DNA of 46,059 bases, taken from JAICMB01 sp035295125. Lineage in GTDB: Bacteria > Acidobacteriota > Terriglobia > Bryobacterales > Bryobacteraceae. The position numbers and the translations under genes are program-made. Numbering within the stretch: position 1 is the first letter of the stretch; every line of letters starts with the position of its first letter. Shown piece after piece: positions 42,201-46,059 of this stretch. The notes beneath the pieces are model-generated. The model did not search any database and had not been told where the DNA came from. It saw nothing but the letters and a program-made list of their open reading frames with translations. The stretch lies in the NCBI GenBank assembly GCA_035295125.1, contig DATGJP010000070.1, forward strand, positions 1 through 46,059, read 5' to 3'.

Positions 42201-42280
42201 AATTCTTCGATCTCTGGAAGGATGCTGATCCGGATATCCCTATCTTCAAGCAAGCCAAAGCGGAATTAGCCAGGTTGTAG
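39245..42280 (+). CDS. Membrane Ser/Thr protein kinase with TolB-like and TPR domains
   Basis: A 1011-residue transmembrane signalling kinase. A short N-terminal helical segment typical of acidobacterial kinases (HWKRIDEVFQSALDRSPGER) precedes a Hanks-type kinase domain (about 80-350): GHYHVIEQLGGGGMGVVYKA, VALKFLP with the ATP-binding Lys, the catalytic HRDIKPANIFV near residue 202, DFGLAKSN, and GTVSHMSPEQIRGE. One membrane helix lies at about 372-392. The outer part has a TolB-like/adenylate-cyclase-associated domain (about 405-540, TIVLADFRNSTGDPVFDGTL) and tetratricopeptide repeats (about 555-1000, for example EFFHRATEIDPKMAMAYAYL). It overlaps the broken ECF sigma gene, its likely former partner. 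All kinase motifs look intact. Confidence 0.92.
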   Translation: MHPQHWKRIDEVFQSALDRSPGEREAFLRQECAGDNDLEREVRSMLARDDSARGFLSRPALDAFGSLEDSGSHSLIGRTIGHYHVIEQLGGGGMGVVYKAEDLELGRPVALKFLPEDMAEDALALERFRREARAASSLNHPNICTIYEVGRDGGRPFIAMEYLGGTTLKSRIHGKPLPLGLLVALAIKITEALDAAHTAGIVHRDIKPANIFVTNREHVKILDFGLAKSNSRTDDISGATRKREEPLTTTGNLLGTVSHMSPEQIRGEPLDGRTDLFSFGVVLYEMATGVLPFPGQHPGAVFALVLNSAPAPPRSLNPSLPEGIQRIILKCLEKDRVRRYQHASEIQSDLENLRVLDSRRAITRKKTRARFWKPLASVAAAAAALTAGVYFYLHRPPKLTAKDTIVLADFRNSTGDPVFDGTLRQGLAMQLQQSPYLLLVSDQAIRKALGLMGQSGDARLTPSIARDVCERTNASAVVEGSLDLLGSKYVLGVSAKNCRTGEIVYEEQVQAERKDDVLNVLSRMASRFRAKSGESLASVQRYSAPLAEVTTSSTEALKAYSTGIAMISSKGTRTALEFFHRATEIDPKMAMAYAYLSRCYADVGETVRSQEIATKAWELRDRVSAQERYFIDHMYQRSVLGNLEKARQTCELWAQSYPRDVLPLSFLAGEISEGVGKFDRAEEWGKKAIEVDPDSAYGFHNLANSYVLRNRPVEAEAVLDRATKRKLDIFEFLALRHQIAFLKGDQVGMAKVDAIGEERVAAEGWFYDMQACVLAYHGHLRQARAIWRRAVELTLGTGYREGTAQHEAGVAVREFLFGNPAEARRAASAALGYSNGRDVDMGAGLALAFLGDPQAESLIADLDRRFPEGTFVQFSYLPVLRAQIALNHHDPQRAVELLQIAEPYELGWSCSATAGFCGSLFPIYVRGMAYMAAHRGAEAAAEFRKIIAHIGVVSNDPTIVALARLQLGRALTTVGDRGGARAAYQEFFDLWKDADPDIPIFKQAKAELARL

Positions 42281-42563
42281 ACACGGTTCGCGCGGAGGCA
42301 CTTTGTGCGGCGAATGAGCCCCGACGCACTCGCGTGTACACGATTTGGAAACCTACAGTGGATTCGCGCTAATTCGCTTCACCATGTTCTCGGCTGCGCA
42401 TCGCGAAGGCGGCAGCGCAAACCATCGCGATTCCTGGTACCAGAGGCCGCCCATGTAATGCTACTCCCGCGCTCTTCGTCGAGCGAGGCCAAGCGTCGTT
42501 CGAAATCCTGACCGCTTCGTCAAGGTCACTGGCAGCGCGCTGACTGCCCGCTCGGAAGGCGGT
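42281..42563. other. Intergenic region without a recognised gene
   Basis: Between the kinase stop and the antitoxin start I see no convincing coding frame, RNA or repeat. The open frames here are Arg/Ser-rich, lack ribosome sites and do not resemble a family. Confidence 0.5.
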
Positions 42564-42848
42564 ATGGTCTCCGGTATGGCGACCGTAAAGATTACGATCA
42601 CCTTGGAAGAGGAGCAGGTGGAGCAGATTCACGCTCTCGCCGCAGCCGGACAGGCTTCGTCCGTGTCTGGTTTCGTGAAACATGCGGTCCACGTCGCGCT
42701 TTTCGATGCAGCAGGGTGGAAGCAAATGCTCGATGACGCGCTTGATCAAACAGGCGGCCCACTTACGAAAAAAGAACGAGTTTGGGCTGATGCAATACTC
42801 TCAGGCGCACGATCAAAACGCCGGTCGAAACGGGGTACAGCGGCGTGA
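42564..42848 (+). CDS. VapB/ParD-like antitoxin (ribbon-helix-helix type)
   Basis: A 94-residue (or 90, from the ATG at 42576) acidic-then-basic protein. The segment TVKITITLEEEQVEQIHALA, then SSVSGFVKHAVHVALFD, fits a ribbon-helix-helix DNA-binding domain: a beta strand with alternating residues followed by two helices. The C-terminal part (WKQMLDDALDQTGGPLTKKE and a basic end) would embrace the toxin. GGAAGG lies about 5 nt before the ATG at 42564. Its TGA overlaps the GTG start of the PIN toxin gene (GTGA), the classic antitoxin-first arrangement. Antitoxins of this type neutralise the toxin and repress their own operon. Confidence 0.75.
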   Translation: MVSGMATVKITITLEEEQVEQIHALAAAGQASSVSGFVKHAVHVALFDAAGWKQMLDDALDQTGGPLTKKERVWADAILSGARSKRRSKRGTAA

Positions 42849-43221
42849 GTGGCATCGCGTTGGACGAGGGAGGACTCATCGCGCTCGACCGTGACGACCG
42901 GAGAGTGATCGCACTCATCGCGCGCGCTACTGAGCTCGGGACGCGTATCATTATCCCTGCTACGTGCTGGCGCAGGCAATTCGAAATCCCGCCCGGCAAG
43001 CCCGACTTTCGCGATTCATTCGGCAGCCGATCGCGGATGTTGTCCCGCTCGATGCGCCGGATGCTACGGCTGTCGGTCTATTACTGGCGCGGACGGCGAG
43101 CACGGATATCGTCGACGCCCATGTCGTAGTTTGTGCGCGACGGGCAGAGCAGGCCGTCGTTACCAGCGACGCAGGCGATCTGAAGCAGCTTGCTCCGGAG
43201 TTGCAGTTGGTTGCGGTCTGA
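42845..43221 (+). pseudogene. PIN-domain toxin (VapC-like), frameshifted
   Basis: The GTG at 42845 opens a PIN domain (SGIALDEGGLIALDRDDRRV, ARATELGTRIIIPAT). At about 42964 the frame breaks, and the following frame continues VLAQAIRNPARQARLSRFIR, DAPDATAVGLLLARTAS, TDIVDAHVVVCARRAEQAVV and TSDAGDLKQLAPELQLVAV. Inserting one G after 42964 restores a protein of about 126 residues with the PIN acidic residues (Asp in ALDEGG, Asp in DIVDAH, Asp in TSDAGD). The product would be an RNase. As given it is truncated and probably inactive; a single-base sequencing error would be the simplest alternative. Confidence 0.75.
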
Positions 43222-43293
43222 CTCAACTTGCGAGGCATCCCGTCAACAATGGCACAATGACTGGTTCAGGTTCATTCTTCGGGGAGGCGAACT

Positions 43294-43785
43294 ATGCGCA
43301 GGTTGGTGCTTGGGATGTCGATGCTGGGATTGGCGTGCGGACAGACGCCGCCAAAAATGGAGGTTCATGCCGACCTCAACCAGTTGATGCAGGGCATGAT
43401 TTATCCGGCTTCGAACGTCGTGTTCGCTGCACAAAGCGACGATCCGGCGCAGATCAAGCTAGCTCAGAAGCCCTCGGTTTCACCCAATCTGCTTACGAGC
43501 ACATTTGGCCGCTGGACCGCGGTCGAGAATAGCGCGCTCTCCATTGTGGAGTCGGCGAATCTTCTGTTGCTTCCCGGACGGAAGTGTTCCAACGGCCGGG
43601 AGGTTCCAATTCAGAACGCGGACTGGACGAAGTTTGTGAACGAAATGCGTGAGGCAGGGATGGCGGCCTACAAGGCCGCGAAGGCGAAGAGTCAGGATGA
43701 TATCGTAACCGCGACGGATCCGCTCACGACCTCATGCTCGAATTGCCACAATCGGTATCGGGAAAAAACGGACCGCTGTAGATGA
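43294..43785 (+). CDS. Lipoprotein c-type cytochrome, mono-heme
   Basis: A 163-residue exported protein. The N-terminus RRLVLGMSMLGLACGQTPP is a lipoprotein signal with lipobox LGLAC, so the mature protein would be membrane-anchored. One c-type heme motif, CSNCHNRY, lies near the C-terminus, as in cytochrome c-prime-like proteins, which have a four-helix bundle with a C-terminal CxxCH. Helical stretches such as DLNQLMQGMIYPASNVVFAA and KFVNEMREAGMAAYKAAKAK agree. GGGAGG lies about 8 nt before the ATG. It stands alone between the toxin relict and tig. The partner and substrate are unknown; electron transfer or NO/ligand binding are family roles. Confidence 0.8.
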   Translation: MRRLVLGMSMLGLACGQTPPKMEVHADLNQLMQGMIYPASNVVFAAQSDDPAQIKLAQKPSVSPNLLTSTFGRWTAVENSALSIVESANLLLLPGRKCSNGREVPIQNADWTKFVNEMREAGMAAYKAAKAKSQDDIVTATDPLTTSCSNCHNRYREKTDRCR

Positions 43786-43893
43786 TGACTTGCGCCAATG
43801 GATAATCGACGCGCAGGCTCCCAGCCCGGTGGCGCTTAGTCTTCCGTGGTGCGACAAGACTGCGGCGAGAGTAGGCAGGATTGCATCCATGCA

Positions 43894-45171
43894 TTACTCT
43901 GCTGGTTGCTCGGGTTCGCCGGCGACCTTGCGGGAGCGCTCGAAGAGAAAGTTCAACGTTTTCTCGGTTCGGATGTGGTTCGCGATGCGGCCTATGACTC
44001 CGTCCTTTTCGAGTTTGCGGCGGACGGCGGCAACCGGTTCGCGCTGCTGCCGGGCGATGCGCTGCACTTCGTGATCGACTTCGTCCTGGGTGGCGCCGAT
44101 CGCTTCGCGGTCAGCGACTTTGTCGAGGAGCAGCGAGGCTTTGACGCCGCGAATCGCCTTCGGCCGTTGGGATTCCTTCACCTTTTCCCAGTCGAGTTTT
44201 AGCTTCGATACATCGATGCCTCGCGAGGCGAACTGTTGAAGCTTGCTTTCGAGCTCGGTTCGGATCTGTCCTTCGACGTAAACCTCTGGCACCGCGAAAT
44301 CGTGGGCTTCCACCAGGCGATCGATCGCTTCTTCTTTTGCTTTCGTCTGCGCCTCCATCTCGCGCTCATGGAAGATGCTCTTGCGGATCGCCTCCTTCAA
44401 TTCTTCGAGCGTCGTGAAGTCGCCGAGATCCTTCGCGAATTCATCATTGAGCTCAGGCAGCTCTTTACGGCGAATGCTCTTGAGCTGCATGTGGAACTTG
44501 ATAGTCTTGCCGGCGAGCTTTTCCTGGCCGTAGTCTTCCGGATACGTGACTTCGAGATCCATCTCGCCTTCCGGCGACATGCCGCGCAGAGCTTCATTGA
44601 AGGCGGGTAGTGTATCTTCGCTGCCGATGTGCAGCGGCACTTCTTCCTGATGCACCGGCGGATCGTCGCTGTCGAGCGAAACGAGGACGTGGTCTCCGTC
44701 TTCGGCGGGGCGAGGATCAACGGTGACGTATTGGGCTTTTTGCTCGCGAAGTTGCTCGAGACGCGCGTTGATGTCCTCGTCCGTGACGCTGGGCTCGTTG
44801 TAATGCACGCTCAGACCGATGTACTCGCCGAGCTCGACCTGAGGAGCCACTTCGAATTCGGCTTTGAATTTGAGGGGTTCGCCCTTTTCAAAATGCACAT
44901 CGGTGATGTTTGGGCGGCTAACCACCTTGAGCTCTTCGGCCTTGAAACGTTCGTCGAGGTATTTGGGGACAAGATTTTCAAGTACATCCTGGCGAACTTC
45001 GTGGGCGAAGCGCGTTCGGATCAGGCTGGTGGGCGCTTTGCCGGGACGGAAGCCGGGGAGGCGGACTTTTTTCTGCAAGTTAGCGATGACACGTTCGGTT
45101 TCGCGATCGATCTCTTCAACGGGGACAGTGATCTGTAGTTCGTGTTTGCAGCCTTCAATGAGCACGAACAC
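43894..45171 (-). CDS. tig: Trigger factor (ribosome-associated chaperone/PPIase)
   Basis: A 425-residue trigger factor that binds nascent chains at the ribosome exit tunnel. The N-terminal ribosome-binding domain has the signature GFRPGKAPTSLIRTRF near residues 40-55 (the FRxGK motif). The FKBP-type PPIase domain (about 150-245) contains DGDHVLVSLDSDD and GMSPEGEMDLEVTYPEDYG. The C-terminal helical arms follow (ELNDEFAKDLGDFTTLEELK onward). In most bacteria it is followed by clpP and clpX. Here clpX is 5.6 kb downstream on the same strand and clpP is missing between them. Confidence 0.95.
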   Translation of the reverse strand: MFVLIEGCKHELQITVPVEEIDRETERVIANLQKKVRLPGFRPGKAPTSLIRTRFAHEVRQDVLENLVPKYLDERFKAEELKVVSRPNITDVHFEKGEPLKFKAEFEVAPQVELGEYIGLSVHYNEPSVTDEDINARLEQLREQKAQYVTVDPRPAEDGDHVLVSLDSDDPPVHQEEVPLHIGSEDTLPAFNEALRGMSPEGEMDLEVTYPEDYGQEKLAGKTIKFHMQLKSIRRKELPELNDEFAKDLGDFTTLEELKEAIRKSIFHEREMEAQTKAKEEAIDRLVEAHDFAVPEVYVEGQIRTELESKLQQFASRGIDVSKLKLDWEKVKESQRPKAIRGVKASLLLDKVADREAIGATQDEVDHEVQRIARQQREPVAAVRRKLEKDGVIGRIANHIRTEKTLNFLFERSRKVAGEPEQPAE

Positions 45172-45261
45172 TATTATGGCGCGGCGAGGAGGAAGATGAC
45201 AAGCTAAGGCGTGTCTTACCAGGAGGATAGAAGAATTTAACTAAAAAGTTGCCTGGGGGGC

Positions 45262-45290
45262 TTGCTAAGTCGTCATGCCGTTGTTATTCT
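45262..45290 (+). promoter_or_regulatory. rRNA operon promoter P1
   Basis: TTGCTA (45262-45267), a 17-bp spacer and TATTCT (45285-45290) form a sigma-70-like promoter about 370 bp before the 16S gene. The -35 is overlapped by CCTGGGGGGCTTGC (45252-45265), also present at P2. Confidence 0.5.
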
Positions 45291-45357
45291 TAATGAGGTT
45301 GCCAGGGCCGATCAGCGGCGCAGGAGCCAGCCCTTGGAAAAATGCTTTCCTGGGGGC

Positions 45358-45386
45358 TTGCCAATCCAGCGGAAGTCTGATAGATT
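45358..45386 (+). promoter_or_regulatory. rRNA operon promoter P2
   Basis: TTGCCA (45358-45363), a 17-bp spacer and TAGATT (45381-45386). CCTGGGGGCTTGC (45349-45361) overlaps the -35 exactly as at P1, 96 bp upstream. Tandem promoters are usual for rRNA operons. Confidence 0.5.
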
Positions 45387-45578
45387 GGTCGAAGGCAAAT
45401 AATACGGCAGGCAGTACGAAGCACGACGCCTCATCTCCTGTCAGGTAGTTCTTTAAAGTTTCCCAAAGAATCTAGGTTCAAGCGGTACCGATTCTAAATG
45501 TAAGTATCGCTTGCGCCTGAATGCCTTTCGAGGCCAGCATTTCTTCGGTTTTCTTCGGATCGCCGGAGGGGTGCGCAG

Positions 45579-45590
45579 ATCTTTGACAAT
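45579..45590 (+). promoter_or_regulatory. boxA-like antitermination site in the rRNA leader
   Basis: ATCTTTGACAAT closely resembles the boxA consensus of bacterial rRNA leaders, about 70 nt before the 16S 5' end, where NusB/S10 antitermination complexes bind. A weaker similar run (GTTCTTTAAAG, near 45449) lies further upstream. The remaining 45172-45658 gap shows no gene. Confidence 0.55.
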
Positions 45591-45658
45591 CTGGTTGGAC
45601 GCAAAAGTAAGTTCGTCAGAACTTTGAGTCAAGCGAGGCGATTTTTGTCTCAAAAAGA

Positions 45659-46059
<401 letters not shown>

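Noticed and set aside
42369..42749. A 126-codon minus-strand frame over the antitoxin
   Set aside because: It overlaps the antitoxin, whose ribosome site, RHH pattern and GTGA coupling to the PIN gene mark it as the real gene.

Overview
The window reads as chromosomal DNA of an acidobacterium, most likely of the Solibacter/Bryobacter type (inference). The evidence is a 1070-residue Oar-like TonB-dependent receptor with an N-terminal carboxypeptidase-regulatory-like domain, an acidobacterial-type orphan MacB/FtsX permease (ADOP), a sigma factor/Ser-Thr kinase-TPR pair of the kind common in this phylum, and the first ~400 nt of a 16S rRNA gene at the right edge.

Left third (1-17.4 kb). DUF488 tail and a histone-deacetylase-fold hydrolase (+); a leftward group with a molybdopterin-fold protein, a di-heme peroxidase and a HEAT/VWA-like protein; the Oar-like receptor (+); a leftward repair-like operon (PLP decarboxylase, 2OG-Fe(II) oxygenase, Ada-like methyltransferase); then rightward a FucP-type sugar transporter, a mosaic C45-type hydrolase and a hypothetical protein; then a leftward MEMO1 homologue.

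Middle (17.4-31.6 kb). A tightly overlapping SDR / FAD-dehydrogenase / ThDP-enzyme operon (+) converges on a leftward operon holding a fused HMG-CoA-synthase-like/DUF35 protein, a thiolase and TrmJ. Next come the ADOP permease, speA, a membrane-anchored ECF-like sigma factor and a secreted alpha/beta hydrolase, all leftward. The ADOP gene is bracketed by a direct repeat of the last codons of speA, so it looks inserted at the speA 3' end.

31.6-32.3 kb holds the most unusual element: two tandem 301-bp units, about 93% identical without gaps, each a heavily structured RNA ending in a strong Shine-Dalgarno and a 24-codon ORF for a hydrophobic, basic peptide. The start codon is the loop of a perfect 7-bp hairpin, and one stem shows a compensatory base-pair change between copies. 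This is the best candidate for an undescribed system (type I toxin-like or leader-peptide/riboregulator).

Right third (32.3-46 kb). A leftward housekeeping block clpX-lon-engB-rho, and further right the trigger factor gene tig. clpP, which usually sits between tig and clpX, is absent. The 5.6 kb between them holds a decayed HAF-repeat gene, a broken ECF sigma gene, an intact Ser/Thr kinase, a toxin-antitoxin pair with a frameshifted PIN toxin, and a c-type cytochrome lipoprotein. Two similar promoters and a boxA lead into the 16S rRNA gene.

Translational coupling is common: ATGA, TTGA, GTGA and TAATG junctions recur, and three genes appear to start at TTG inside a TTGA overlap.
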